The notes under the pieces were generated by a model. It saw nothing but the letters and a program-made list of their open reading frames with translations. It was not told the origin of the DNA and did not search any database. A stretch of DNA of 60,889 nt. Source: Bacteroidales bacterium (GTDB taxonomy: Bacteria; Bacteroidota; Bacteroidia; Bacteroidales; UBA932). The stretch lies in NCBI GenBank assembly GCA_017429475.1, contig JAFROX010000007.1, positions 1 to 60,889 of the forward strand, given 5' to 3'. Of this stretch, positions 1-9,600 are shown in pieces. The translations under genes and the position numbers were made by a program. Position 1 is the first letter of the stretch; each line of letters starts with the position of its first letter.

Positions 1-207
1 AAGGATAGTGATTGGGCATGTGACGAGGTGTTCAATAACCGGGAGCAGCCATTAAAGTGGTCAAGTCGCCAATCTTGGGAAAAGATACTGGCCCAGATGG
101 AGTCTCATTTGAGGAAGTACCTGAAGAAGGGGAAGTACGCCTCCTTGCTCCGCAGCAAGCAAGGCCTTGGCTTGGGCTTTGTCGATGGTGATCTCATCCT
201 ATTATAG
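1..207 (+). CDS. 3' end of an unrecognised protein (partial)
   Basis: Frame 1 is open from the window edge for 68 codons and stops with TAG at 205-207. The visible tail is rich in Lys, Ser and Gln and contains WSSRQSWEKILAQ and ends GLGFVDGDLILL. There is no signal peptide, membrane helix or catalytic motif in this piece. I do not recognise the family. The reading frame is open without gaps and has plausible composition, but coding status is only moderately certain because the start lies outside the window. Confidence 0.45.
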   Translation, partial: KDSDWACDEVFNNREQPLKWSSRQSWEKILAQMESHLRKYLKKGKYASLLRSKQGLGLGFVDGDLILL

Positions 208-381
208 CATTTCCATCCTCAAAATAGGCCGATATTGAGGAGGAAACGTTTTTCGTTCTGATTCCTTAAACGCTATATGGCTGATATTGAGATAATTAAG
301 ATTTCACGTTTTTTGCCTTTCCGAGGTTGTTTTCCTGGGTCCTCGAACTATGATGAGGGCAAAATACTTGTGATTCTCTCG
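208..381. other. Short intergenic stretch between two convergent genes
   Basis: About 170 bases separating the partial gene at the window edge from the convergent lipoprotein gene. It is AT-rich and carries a short direct repeat, GATATTGAG, at 231-239 and 283-291, embedded in similar flanks (GGCCGATATTGAG and GGCTGATATTGAG). No hairpin with a T run, promoter or small ORF stands out. Confidence 0.4.
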
Positions 382-1431
382 TTAATAATGTAGGTGGTGG
401 AAACGGAGGGTGTCACCCAGTTCGATGATGCCGATGTTGGTGGTGTCATCCTGATAGCAAAGCTGGTCTTGGCCAACACGCCAGGCATCATACCGTTTTT
501 CTAAGTTCACAATCCGTTTTAAGCCTTGGCCGGTAACTTGAGCGATCCAGGTGGTTTCCGGGTCGGTAACGATTTGATACATGGACTTCTGCGCCTTAAA
601 AGATGCGTTGAAAACTGTGTCGGGACATTGCCAGACATATTCGCACCCGTTATAGCCGTCATTACCTTCCCCAAAAGCATAGATGGTTCCAAATACCTTC
701 ATTTCCCAGTAACGGGACCTGAGGGCGGAAGGCATCATGGGGTGTGATTCCGTAAGTGTTGACGCATAATCAGACAGGCTATCACATAGGATGCCGACCT
801 TCGGATCGGCCAATCCGCGGAAGCGTGCAAGGTCCGTGAAATAGAAATAGCCATTGAAGCGGAGAACTTGTCCTGCTGCCACTGGAAACACATACTGATT
901 TCCTGTCTGCTTGTCTAAAAACCAAGTATGATCTGGGGAGTAATGCATCCCCCTGCTATAAACCCGATAGTCCTCATCTTCATAGACGACATCCCGATAC
1001 TCGGTCGCGTCCTCCCAGGCTTCCTGTTCCGGAATGAAGCGCCACATCGTATCACACCACTCGGGGTAAACCATATAAACATCACCGCCCCTTTCCTTGA
1101 TGTTCCAATGAAGATGTTGTCTCTCCGGAAAAACGACGGCGTGGGTTTTTCCAGTTTCTCGGTCAACTCTCAGTAGGTATCTTTGGGGGTAAGGAGAATA
1201 GGGTCCTGGTTTCATCTGCTCGAATGCACACAAATACTCGTCATCCAAGGGCACAACGTTCACAAATTCCAACGGAAAATCCGAACGAAAGTCGATATCG
1301 CTCACGTCAAAAGCCAAAGTGTCGTAAATGAGCGTAAAGCCCTCCTTTTGTACGACACGGGGGCCTTTGGGGCCGCACGCGGCCATAATCAACAGGCATG
1401 CCTGCAAGAAAATGATTTGCAACGACTTCAT
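382..1431 (-). CDS. Hypothetical lipoprotein, possible beta-propeller
   Basis: A 349-residue protein with a type II signal peptide: charged start MKSLQ, a hydrophobic stretch, and lipobox MAAC at about residues 16-19, so it is probably lipidated and membrane-anchored. The mature part is rich in aromatic residues and Asp, with alternating short strands (for example QRYLLRVDRETGKTHAVVF). This resembles the single-copy six-bladed propeller lipoproteins common in Bacteroidota, but no family motif is decisive. It stands alone on the minus strand, downstream of the tRNA-fMet region. Function unknown. Confidence 0.65.
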   Translation of the reverse strand: MKSLQIIFLQACLLIMAACGPKGPRVVQKEGFTLIYDTLAFDVSDIDFRSDFPLEFVNVVPLDDEYLCAFEQMKPGPYSPYPQRYLLRVDRETGKTHAVVFPERQHLHWNIKERGGDVYMVYPEWCDTMWRFIPEQEAWEDATEYRDVVYEDEDYRVYSRGMHYSPDHTWFLDKQTGNQYVFPVAAGQVLRFNGYFYFTDLARFRGLADPKVGILCDSLSDYASTLTESHPMMPSALRSRYWEMKVFGTIYAFGEGNDGYNGCEYVWQCPDTVFNASFKAQKSMYQIVTDPETTWIAQVTGQGLKRIVNLEKRYDAWRVGQDQLCYQDDTTNIGIIELGDTLRFHHLHY

Positions 1432-1490
1432 ACTTTAGAAAACTACAAAAATCGCACCCCGCCTCTACACCTTCAATCAAGAAAAGAATA

Positions 1491-1516
1491 ATGGCTACCC
1501 TCGAAAGGATAGCCAT
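1491..1516 (-). terminator. Hairpin with T-rich tail, probable terminator
   Basis: ATGGCTA and TAGCCAT pair around a short loop with one internal mismatch. On the minus strand the stem is followed by TATTCTTTTC. It lies just beyond the duplicated tRNA tail and is consistent with an end point for leftward transcripts from the tRNA region. Confidence 0.45.
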
Positions 1517-1524
1517 TGATTATC

Positions 1525-1538
1525 AAGCACTTGTGCTT
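1525..1538 (-). terminator. Perfect palindrome beyond the duplicated tRNA tail
   Basis: AAGCAC-TT-GTGCTT is a perfect 14-base palindrome. It directly follows, in the minus-strand sense, the second copy of the tRNA-fMet 3' tail. With the hairpin at 1491-1516 it makes a double stem downstream of that copy. A role as processing or termination stem is inference. Confidence 0.35.
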
Positions 1539-1543
1539 TTCTG

Positions 1544-1672
1544 TAGTAGCGGAGGCAGGACTAACCCGCCTGCGGCGGCTTTTCCTCCTGGCGCCTCGGC
1601 AATGGAAGCGAGCTCCCATTGCACTCGGCTGCTGCGTCGGTTCGAACCTTCGGTTCTCGTCCTGCCCCATTA
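1544..1672 (-). repeat. Duplicated tRNA-fMet 3' tail plus folded spacer element
   Basis: The 19 bases at 1544-1562 (TAGTAGCGGAGGCAGGACT) are identical to 1710-1728, the 3' acceptor and T-arm part of the tRNA-fMet gene. Between the copies lies a GC-rich segment closed by an inverted repeat (GGCAGGAC at 1554-1561, GTCCTGCC at 1659-1666). It contains further stems: CAATGG/CCATTG around 1601-1622, CCGCC/GGCGG near 1566-1577, and a T-loop-like GGTTCGAACC at 1639-1648. It looks like a structured RNA segment or a remnant of an insertion at the tRNA, not a protein gene; frames crossing it are accidental. Confidence 0.55.
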
Positions 1673-1710
1673 GAAAACAAACCAACCGATGAACGGCTGG
1701 TTTGTTTTCT
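1672..1710 (-). terminator. Rho-independent terminator of tRNA-fMet
   Basis: A perfect 13-base inverted repeat, AGAAAACAAACCA at 1672-1684 and TGGTTTGTTTTCT at 1698-1710, lies directly after the tRNA 3' end. The second arm supplies the U-rich tail in the minus-strand sense. Confidence 0.75.
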
Positions 1711-1712
1711 AG

Positions 1713-1785
<73 letters not shown>

Positions 1786-1796
1786 GTATTGGACTG

Positions 1797-1828
1797 CAAA
1801 GGTAAGGACTTTTTTTGAATTGACCAAA
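1797..1828 (-). promoter_or_regulatory. Bacteroidota-type promoter of tRNA-fMet
   Basis: On the minus strand: TTTG (1825-1828), 20-base spacer, TACCTTTG (1797-1804). This is a near-perfect match to the Bacteroidota housekeeping promoter TTTG-N19-TAnnTTTG, ending 11 bases before the tRNA 5' end. Confidence 0.8.
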
Positions 1829-1842
1829 TCTTTTTGCCGTCC

Positions 1843-3213
1843 TCAGGCCAAAAAGGCCAGGAGGGCGTCCGGATCGGCAGCGGGGAAGGCCTTTTGCTCG
1901 CCGGTGATGAGGTTTTTGACGTTGACGGTCCCCGCGGCGATTTCGTCCGTACCGTTGATGGAGATGAAGGGGATGTTCTTCCGGGCGGCATAGTCGAACT
2001 GCTTCTTGAGTTTGCCGGCGTCGGGCCAGACCTCGACGGAGACGCCGCGTTCCCGCAGCGTCCGGGCGAGCGGAAGGACGTAGCGGAGTTCCTCCGCGCC
2101 CATGACCGCGAAAAGCAGCCGGGTGCCGGTGGCGAGGTCGGCGGGGAATTTGCCGAGCCCTTTGAGGACGTCGTAGATGCGGTCGGCGCCGAAGGAAATG
2201 CCGACGCCGGACAGGTCCGGGAGGCCGAAGATGCCGGTGAGATTGTCATAACGACCGCCGCCACAGATACTTCCGATCGGGAAATCGAGGGCCTTGACCT
2301 CGAAGATGGCACCGGTGTAATAGTTGAGGCCGCGGGCGAGGGAGAGGTCGATCTCGACCCCCTGGGCAATCCCTGCCGCCGCGATGAGACCGAAGAGCTC
2401 CTCGAGTTCGTCGAGGCCTTTGAGGCCGGTCTCGGATACGATGCCGGAGGCGGAACCGCCGTTCATGAGCCCCCGCATGGTGGAAAGCTTCTCTTCCGTA
2501 GAGCCGGAAAGGAGGAGGATCGGGCGCAGCACGGCGACGGCTTCGGCGCTGAGTCCCTTGTCCATCATCTCTTCCTCGACCTTCTCCAGGCCGATCTTGT
2601 CGAGCTTGTCGATGGCGACGGTGATGTCGACCACCCGCTCCGGGAATCCGCAGATTTCCGCGAAGCCGGTGAGGACCTTGCGGTTGTTGACCTTGATGAG
2701 CACACGGACATCCAGCAGGGAGAACACGCGGTCCACGATCTGGACCAGTTCGAGTTCGTTGACCTGGGACCGCGAACCGACGACGTCCACGTCGCACTGG
2801 TAGAATTCGCGGTAGCGGCCTTTCTGCGGCCGGTCGGCCCGCCAGACGGGCTGGATCTGGAAACGCTTGAACGGGAAGGAGATCTCGTTCTGGTGCTGGA
2901 CGACAAAGCGGGCGAACGGCACGGTCAGGTCGTACCGCAGCCCCTTTTCGCAGATCTGGGGCACGACCGGCCTATCCGGGTCGATGCCGGCGAAAGCGTC
3001 CCCGGAATTGAGGATCCGGAACAGGAGCTTGTCGCCCTCGTCGCCGTATTTGCCGAGCAGGGTGGAGAGGTTCTCCATGGCCGGCGTCTCGATCTGGCGG
3101 TAGCCGTAGGTCCGGAACACGCTCCGGATGGTGTCGAAGATATAGTTCCGTTCGGCCATTTCCTGCTGGCCGAAGTCGCGGGTCCCCTTGGGGATGGAAG
3201 GTTTCTGTGCCAT
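1843..3213 (-). CDS. hisS: Histidyl-tRNA synthetase
   Basis: A 456-residue class II aminoacyl-tRNA synthetase that charges tRNA-His in the cytoplasm. Typical signatures are visible: [10 protein letters not shown] near the start, the ATP-binding segment YDLTVPFAR at 94-102, motif 2 [11 protein letters not shown] at 133-143, the histidine A-type signature [11 protein letters not shown] at 291-301, and motif 3 region CGGGRYD at 317-323, followed by an anticodon-binding domain. Length is normal for bacterial HisS. A minus-strand -7 element TATCTTTG at 3236-3243 lies 22 bases before the start, in a short divergent region shared with the esterase gene. Confidence 0.96.
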   Translation of the reverse strand: MAQKPSIPKGTRDFGQQEMAERNYIFDTIRSVFRTYGYRQIETPAMENLSTLLGKYGDEGDKLLFRILNSGDAFAGIDPDRPVVPQICEKGLRYDLTVPFARFVVQHQNEISFPFKRFQIQPVWRADRPQKGRYREFYQCDVDVVGSRSQVNELELVQIVDRVFSLLDVRVLIKVNNRKVLTGFAEICGFPERVVDITVAIDKLDKIGLEKVEEEMMDKGLSAEAVAVLRPILLLSGSTEEKLSTMRGLMNGGSASGIVSETGLKGLDELEELFGLIAAAGIAQGVEIDLSLARGLNYYTGAIFEVKALDFPIGSICGGGRYDNLTGIFGLPDLSGVGISFGADRIYDVLKGLGKFPADLATGTRLLFAVMGAEELRYVLPLARTLRERGVSVEVWPDAGKLKKQFDYAARKNIPFISINGTDEIAAGTVNVKNLITGEQKAFPAADPDALLAFLA

Positions 3214-3235
3214 TCGTCTTTGTCGTTTCGAACTG

Positions 3236-3273
3236 CAAAGATAGGCAAATTCGGTCGATTTTTCTTATCTTTG
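3236..3273. promoter_or_regulatory. Divergent -7 elements for hisS and the esterase operon
   Basis: TATCTTTG occurs on both strands: 3236-3243 (minus, facing hisS) and 3266-3273 (plus, 12 bases before the esterase ATG). Both match the Bacteroidota -7 consensus TAnnTTTG. Clear -33 TTTG boxes at the right spacing are not obvious. Confidence 0.55.
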
Positions 3274-3285
3274 TCCTTCTCTCTG

Positions 3286-4116
3286 ATGCAGATGGGTAAA
3301 TGGCTCTCTTTCCTGGCGGCGCTGCTGCTGCCCCTTGCCGCCGCGGCGCAGTCGTCCGCGGCAGGGGAGGAGCAGCTCCTGCAGTACCGCGATTCTGTCA
3401 AGAACGGCTATAATTTCCTGCTGTACCTGCCGGCGTCCTATGCGACACGGACCGATCTCCCGCTGATCCTCTGCCTGCACGGCGGCAGCCTGATCGGCAG
3501 CGATCTCAACACGGTCACCCACTATGGCTGCGTGGATGCCCTTCGCCGCGGGCGGGACATCAATGCGGTCATCATCTCCCCGCAATGCCCGTCCATGGGG
3601 TGGAATCCCGAGCGCCTGATGCGGGTGGTGGACTGGGTCCGCGAACGCTACCATACGGATCTGAACCGCTTCTATGTCATGGGTTTAAGCATGGGCGGCT
3701 GGGGCACCTTCAAGATGGTCGCGGCCTATCCGGACAAGATTGCGGCCGCCATCGCGATGTGCGGCGGCTACACCGGACCCGTCGAACCGCTGACGGAGGT
3801 CCCGCTCTGGATCATCCACGGCACGGAGGACGAGGTGACCTCCTTCTCCCATTCCAATTCGCTCGTGAAAAAGATGATCCGCACCGGCCAGGCCGACCGC
3901 GTCCATTTCTCCTGGCTGTATGGCTGCAACCATTCCATCCTCGCGCGGATCTATCTCCTGCCCCAGCCCTATGACTGGCTTTTCTCGCATTCGCTCCGGG
4001 ATTACCGCCGCCCGGCGAACCACGAAGCCGAGATCGACCCTTCCGACCTGGACGCGGCCTACATGCGCCTCGATCCGGCCAAGGCGCGGAAACTGCCGGT
4101 CCGGAAACCCCGTTAG
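3286..4116 (+). CDS. Secreted alpha/beta-hydrolase (esterase-like)
   Basis: 276 residues from ATG 3286; a -7 promoter element just upstream excludes the longer open frame. The N-terminus MGKWLSFLAALLLPLAAAAQ is a Sec signal peptide, so the enzyme is probably periplasmic. An oxyanion-type HGGS follows in LILCLHGGS, the nucleophile elbow is GLSMGG, the acid lies near IIHGTEDEV, and a late His is in CNHSIL. This fits the dienelactone hydrolase/PHB-depolymerase-like esterases often acting on acylated carbohydrates. The substrate is unknown. It is followed after 32 bases by sppA. Confidence 0.85.
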   Translation: MQMGKWLSFLAALLLPLAAAAQSSAAGEEQLLQYRDSVKNGYNFLLYLPASYATRTDLPLILCLHGGSLIGSDLNTVTHYGCVDALRRGRDINAVIISPQCPSMGWNPERLMRVVDWVRERYHTDLNRFYVMGLSMGGWGTFKMVAAYPDKIAAAIAMCGGYTGPVEPLTEVPLWIIHGTEDEVTSFSHSNSLVKKMIRTGQADRVHFSWLYGCNHSILARIYLLPQPYDWLFSHSLRDYRRPANHEAEIDPSDLDAAYMRLDPAKARKLPVRKPR

Positions 4117-4148
4117 CACTACGCTGTAAATAATTAATATGCAATAAG

Positions 4149-5939
4149 ATGAAAGATTTTGTCAAAATGGTGCTGGCCGTCCTTTGCGGCCTGTTCATCG
4201 TCTGGATCCTCGGATTCATCTTCCTCGTCGGCATGGCCGGTTCGGCCGCGCTTTCCGGCGGCTCCAAGCCGGTCCTTCCGCGCGAAGGGGTCCTGGACAT
4301 CAATTATGACGAATTCGTCCTCGCCGAACAGACGCAGGAGCTCTCCTTCAGCGGCCCTGCCGTGTTCATGGGCGGCGCCCAGATTCCCACCGTCGGCCTC
4401 TGGGATGCGGTCCAGTCGATCAAGGCGGCCGCCGCGGACCCTTCCGTCAAATACATCCTCCTGCGCGGCGACGCCGTCATCGGCGGCATTTCTGACCTCG
4501 AGGAATTCCGGGCGGCCCTGGTGGACTTCCGCAAGAGCGGCAAGGCCGTCGTCGCCTACACGGAAAACCCGGGCAACGGGACCTACTACCTGAACACGGC
4601 GGCCGACAGGATCTTCATGTGCGAGACCCATGGCGGCATGTCCCAGCTCATCGGACTCTCCGGCCGGATGGTTTTCCTGAAGGACCTGCTTGACAAGTTC
4701 GGCGTCCACTACCAGCTCATCCGCCACGGCAAATTCAAGTCTGCCGGGGAGATGTTCATCAAGAATGCCCCGAGCGAGGAGAACCTCCTGCAGCACAAGG
4801 AGATGATCCAGTCCATCTGGAAGACCTGCTCGGGCGTGATGGCCGAGAGCCGCGGCATCGAAGAGGCGGCGTTCAACGACCTCATCGACAACCTCAAGCT
4901 CAATTTCCCGGAGGATTTCCTGCTCTCCGGGCTCGTGGATTCCCTGGTGAACCATGAGAAACTCGTCGACAAGCTCTGCACCCTGGCGATGGTTGAAAGC
5001 AAGGATGACCTCCACCTGATCCCGTTCGCGGATTATGTCGCGGCGAAGGCTCCTTCCGCCACCGGCGGCAAGACCAACGTCGCCGTCATTTTCGCCGATG
5101 GTGACATTGTCGACGGGGATGAGCTCCAGAATATGGCCGGCGACCGTTTCGTCCGCGTCATTGATGAAGTCCGCCGCGACAAGTCCGTCAAGGCGGTGGT
5201 CCTGCGGGTCAATTCCCCGGGCGGCAGCGTCATGGCGTCCGCCAAGATCAAGGACGCCCTCGACCTGCTGAAGGCGGAGAAGCCCCTGGTTGCCTCCTAT
5301 GGAAACTACGCAGCATCAGGCGGTTATTGGATTTCCAACGGCTGTGAGAAGATCTATTCGGATGCGACCTGCCTGACCGGTTCCATCGGCGTTTTCAGCC
5401 TGATCCCGGAATTCAGCAAGACCGTCAAGGATGTCGCCCACGTCAATGTCGTCACGGTCGGCTCCAACAAGCACAGCGACATGTTCTCCCTGGTCCGTCC
5501 TTTCGACGGGGAGGAGACAGCCTATCTCCAGGCCTATGTCGAGGATATCTACACGCAGTTCGTGAACATGGTCGCCGAAGGCCGCGACATGACCCCGGAA
5601 GCGGTCGACGAGATCGCCCAGGGCCGTGTCTGGACGGGGGCGGAGGCCCTTGGCATCGGGCTGGTGGATGAGATCGGCACGCTCGGCGATGCGGTGGCGT
5701 ATGCCGCCTCCCTCGCCGGCCTGGTCTCCGAGTCCGATTACCAGGTGGCCGCTTTCCCGCGTCCGCTGACGGCGATGGAGCAGATCATGGAGATGATGGG
5801 GAAGAGCAAGCGCGACAAGTCCATCCTTGCCGGGACGCCTTTCGCCGCCATCGGCCGTACGCTCGAAATAGTCGCCAGGGACGCCGAACAGCCGGCCCGG
5901 GTCTTCGCCGCAATGCCTTACAGCATCGAGATCCGCTAA
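4149..5939 (+). CDS. sppA: Signal peptide peptidase SppA, 67 kDa type
   Basis: 596 residues with one N-terminal membrane helix ([20 protein letters not shown]). SppA is a membrane-bound Ser-Lys protease that degrades leftover signal peptides in the periplasm. The long form has two tandem ClpP-like domains. The catalytic Lys lies in the N-terminal domain ([11 protein letters not shown], around residue 197) and the nucleophile Ser in the C-terminal domain ([11 protein letters not shown], around 386). Length matches E. coli-type SppA. It precedes the HAD gene by 27 bases, suggesting one transcript from the esterase through the phosphatase. Confidence 0.93.
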   Translation: MKDFVKMVLAVLCGLFIVWILGFIFLVGMAGSAALSGGSKPVLPREGVLDINYDEFVLAEQTQELSFSGPAVFMGGAQIPTVGLWDAVQSIKAAAADPSVKYILLRGDAVIGGISDLEEFRAALVDFRKSGKAVVAYTENPGNGTYYLNTAADRIFMCETHGGMSQLIGLSGRMVFLKDLLDKFGVHYQLIRHGKFKSAGEMFIKNAPSEENLLQHKEMIQSIWKTCSGVMAESRGIEEAAFNDLIDNLKLNFPEDFLLSGLVDSLVNHEKLVDKLCTLAMVESKDDLHLIPFADYVAAKAPSATGGKTNVAVIFADGDIVDGDELQNMAGDRFVRVIDEVRRDKSVKAVVLRVNSPGGSVMASAKIKDALDLLKAEKPLVASYGNYAASGGYWISNGCEKIYSDATCLTGSIGVFSLIPEFSKTVKDVAHVNVVTVGSNKHSDMFSLVRPFDGEETAYLQAYVEDIYTQFVNMVAEGRDMTPEAVDEIAQGRVWTGAEALGIGLVDEIGTLGDAVAYAASLAGLVSESDYQVAAFPRPLTAMEQIMEMMGKSKRDKSILAGTPFAAIGRTLEIVARDAEQPARVFAAMPYSIEIR

Positions 5940-5966
5940 CTCCGGAAACGCCTGTCCGACAGCATA

Positions 5967-6647
5967 ATGGATACCAGCCGCATCCGCCTTGTCGCCGTGG
6001 ACGCCGACGACACGCTCTGGGATTGCCAGTCCTATTTCACCGCCGCCGAGCAGGTGTTCAAGGAGACCCTGCTCCCGTACGGGCCGCCGGAGGAGACCTT
6101 CGCGCAGCTCACCCGGCGGGAACTGGCCAACATGGATTCCCTCGGCTTCGGCGGCAAGGCCTTTACCCTGTCCCTGGTGGAAACGGCCATCTCCTATGGC
6201 GCCTCCACCGGTGAAATCCACACCATCCTGCAGGCGGGGCGGGCGGTCATCGACCTGCCCGCCACGCCGCTGGACGGCGTCGTGGAGACGCTGGAGGCCC
6301 TTCGCGGCCGCTACCGGCTCATTCTCTACACCAAGGGGGACCTGCAGGAGCAGACGGCGAAAATCCGCCGCAGCGGCCTTGCTCCGCTCTTCGACGACGT
6401 CCTCATCGTCGCCCACAAGGACGAATCGTCCTACCGGCGCCTCTGCGGGGCGAACGGCTGCCCGCCGGAGGCGTTCCTGATGGTCGGCAATTCCTTCCGC
6501 TCCGACATCGACCCGGTCCTCCGGATCGGCGGCAGCGGCATCCATATCCCTTTCCACCTCTCCTGGGCCTACGAGGAGGTAGAAGAATATGACCACCCCC
6601 GCCTGGCGAAGGTGGCCACATTCAAGGAAATCCTCCGGTTCCTCTAA
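5967..6647 (+). CDS. HAD-superfamily phosphatase
   Basis: 226 residues. HAD motif I is VDADDTLWD (Asp nucleophile at about 10 and Asp at 12), followed by a helical cap, motif II around LILYTKGD, and a motif III/IV region with the conserved Lys and acidic pair in VGNSFRSDIDP. This is a cytoplasmic phosphoglycolate-phosphatase-like (subfamily IA) hydrolase; the substrate cannot be told. Its stop codon overlaps the stop of the convergent GDPD-GH31 gene by four bases. Confidence 0.85.
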   Translation: MDTSRIRLVAVDADDTLWDCQSYFTAAEQVFKETLLPYGPPEETFAQLTRRELANMDSLGFGGKAFTLSLVETAISYGASTGEIHTILQAGRAVIDLPATPLDGVVETLEALRGRYRLILYTKGDLQEQTAKIRRSGLAPLFDDVLIVAHKDESSYRRLCGANGCPPEAFLMVGNSFRSDIDPVLRIGGSGIHIPFHLSWAYEEVEEYDHPRLAKVATFKEILRFL

Positions 6648-9600
6648 TAGACGCGGATCTGCGCCTTGAGCTTCGTCTTGAAGTCCGGCGTCAGGTTCTG
6701 GGCGTCGATTTCCCGGTCCAACTCATCCACGTTGATCATTTCCAGGTACTTCCCGGCATGGAAGCAGTCCTCCAGGATGAAACTGGAGCACTGCGCCAGG
6801 TGCATGATCGGCTGCGGGAGCGTCTTCCACGGGTCTTCCGTCGCCGCGAAGACCATCTTGGATTCCGGCGTCAGGATCATCATCCGCTTGATCATGGCCT
6901 TCTTGCCGCGCAGCAAAGACTCGTGCGTGGCGGCATAGTCGTCATACGTCGCCTCGAGGGTGACCGCCTGGGCGGCGTCCGCCTCGGCGAGATAGATGAC
7001 GGCCGCGAGTTCCTTCCCGTCATAGCCCCATACGCTCTTGCCCTCCTTCGCCTCTTTCCCGGCGAAACGGGAGTAGGGGACTTCGGCGCCGTTGACGCGG
7101 ACGGAGACGGGGGCGAAGACCCCTTCGAGCACGACGCGGAGCGTGCGCTTCGTGTCGATGCCGAGGTAGGAGCCCTCCCGGGCGCCGACGGTCAGTTTCA
7201 GCGCCGCGGCGTCGGATTCCTTGGCCACATGGGTGACGGCATAGTCGGTATGGTAGGCCTGCGTCGATCCATCGTCCTCATAGACAGTCGTTTCTGACTT
7301 TCCGTGGCCCGGGGCGACGTAGAGGACGAGGGTGTTGTCCTTGTCCTGGAGGGACGCGATTTCGGGGGAAGCCATCGGGATGATGGCACCGGCCTTGACG
7401 AAATACGGGTTCTCGTCGATGGTGTACTCGAGGTCCGCCGTCGTGCCGCCCTTGTACATCATGCCGGTCGCGGCGTCGTACCAGTCGTTCCCGGCGGGGA
7501 ACCACATGCTGCGCGGGGCGAGGCCGGTGACCTTGTCCACCGGCGTGCAGACCGTCGTGGCGAGGATGTCGTCACCGAAGAGGAATTCTTCCTTCCAGGT
7601 GTAGGCATTTTCCTCTTCCGGATACGCATAATAGAGGGGCCGGCACATGGAAATGCCTGTATCATAGGTCTGCCGGGCCGCGCCGTAGATGTACGGGGAA
7701 AGGTCGTAGCGGAGCCGGATGGCCTTGCGCATGGCGTCGAAATGGTCCGGGAAGACCCAGAAGCGCTTCTCCATGGTCATGTCCTTGGTGGAGTGGGTCT
7801 TGAAGATCGGGGTGAAGACGCCGCTCTGGAGCCAGCGCGTGTAGAGTTCGGGATCCGTTTCCTTCACGCCGGCGGGCTGCATGTGGCCGCCGATATCATG
7901 GCCCCAGTAGCCGTAACCGACGTTGGAAGAGGTGGCGGTGAACCAGGGAAGGCAGGAGAGGACCTTCCAACTGGCCTGGGTATCGCCGGAGAAGCCGATC
8001 TGGTACCGGTGGCTCCCGATGCCGCCCCAGCGGTGATAGATGATCGGGCGGCGGGCATACACGCCCTCGTGCGCGCTCTGGCGGACGATGTCGTTGAAGA
8101 AGGTGTAGTTGAGCCAGAAGGTGTTGGAGAGGCCTTCCGTGTAGTTGCTGAGCCGCCACTGCTGCCAGTCGAGCCACCAGAAATCGACGCCCTGCCGCTC
8201 GAAGGGACGGATGACGGAATTGAAGTAGGCGTCGGCCCAGGCTTCCTGGTCGATGCGGAAAGGGACCGGGGCCTTGGTGCCGTCCTCCTTGATGTAACCC
8301 TTGGGTCCGTCGTAGTCGGAAGTCCTTGACAGATAGTCTTTCACGAAGCGGTCATAGGGCTCTTCATACGGCTGGATGCCGGAGGCGGGGTGGAGGTTGA
8401 GGGTCGTTTTGAGACCGAGGTCGTGGAGGTCCTGCAGGTGGTTGGCCGGGTTCGGGAAGAGGGTGGCATTCCAGGTGTAGCCGGTCCAGCCGATGCGCTG
8501 GCCGAATTCATCCTTGGGCGGGTTCGAGCGCCGGAGCGACCAGGTCTCGTGCCAGTCCATGTCGAGGACCATCACGTCGATCGGGATGCCGAAGGAGCGG
8601 ATCTGCTTGCCGAGGTCCACGAATTCGAAGTCGGAATACTGCCAGAACCGGCACCACCAGTAGCCGAGGGAATACTTCGGCGGCAGGGGAATGCGCCCGG
8701 CCACCTTCGTGAAATCGCTGACGGCAGCCTTGTAATCATGGCCGTAGGCGAACATGTAGAGGTCCTGCCGGTCGCCGGCCGGGCGGTTGGCAACCCAGTT
8801 CTTCCAGTCGCTCTTCACGGGGACGAACACCTGGCGGGTGCTCTCGTCGATGACGGCCCAGCCGTCACGGGAAGCGACGCCTTTGTCGAAGGGATCCCGT
8901 GTCTTGGTGTTGTCACCCGAATAGCCGTCGAGCGTGCGGGTCGTGCCGAGCAGGTTTCCGCTGTCGTCCATGCCGGGATGCCAGGTGACCTCCTTGGAAA
9001 CGGGCCTGCCCTTCTTGTCGGTACCCGCGGGGAGGCTGAATGCAACGGACAGGTTCCCTTCGTCGAACTTGCCGTCGCCTTTGTAGGTCAGGGTCACATC
9101 GGCGGTCCTGATGGTGACTTTCTTCCCGGAGCGGCTGACCTTGAAGGCCGGGACGGGCAGCCGGCGGTTCACGATGCCGAGCGTCGCCCGGTCCTCGAAC
9201 AGCCCGTCCTCCGCCCATTCCATCCGGATCAGCCGGGAAGTCAGGACGGTGAAGCGGGCGTTGCCGGCCGTGACGACGGCGCTGGGGTTGGCCAGCGGGT
9301 CATCCGTCACGGCAGGGATGTTGCGAAGCTCCTGTTCTCCAAGGATCTGGCGGACGAGTCCGGGCTCATTGGTCGTGATACAGTCCACGCCGAGGCCGAT
9401 CATCGCGCGGATGTCCTCCTCCCGGTCCACGGTCCAGACATTGACGCTCATGCCGAGGTCATGGGCTTCCGCGACCCACTCGGGATGCTTGTAGAAGTTC
9501 TTGTAGTGGTAGTCGATGCCGTTGATGCCTTTGGCGTGGAGCGCTGCCGGGGCGATGTCGCCGTCGAGGTACTGGACCGTAAAGCCGGGGGCCTTGGTGA

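Noticed and set aside
1834-3285. Long plus-strand open frame running through the hisS region into the esterase gene
   Set aside because: The first 480 or so codons are the antisense of hisS, which has all class II synthetase motifs. A promoter element at 3266-3273 and a signal peptide place the real start at 3286.
5316-6596. 426-codon minus-strand open frame over sppA and the HAD gene
   Set aside because: Antisense shadow: composition is Asp/Arg/Gly-rich and it crosses two well-identified genes.
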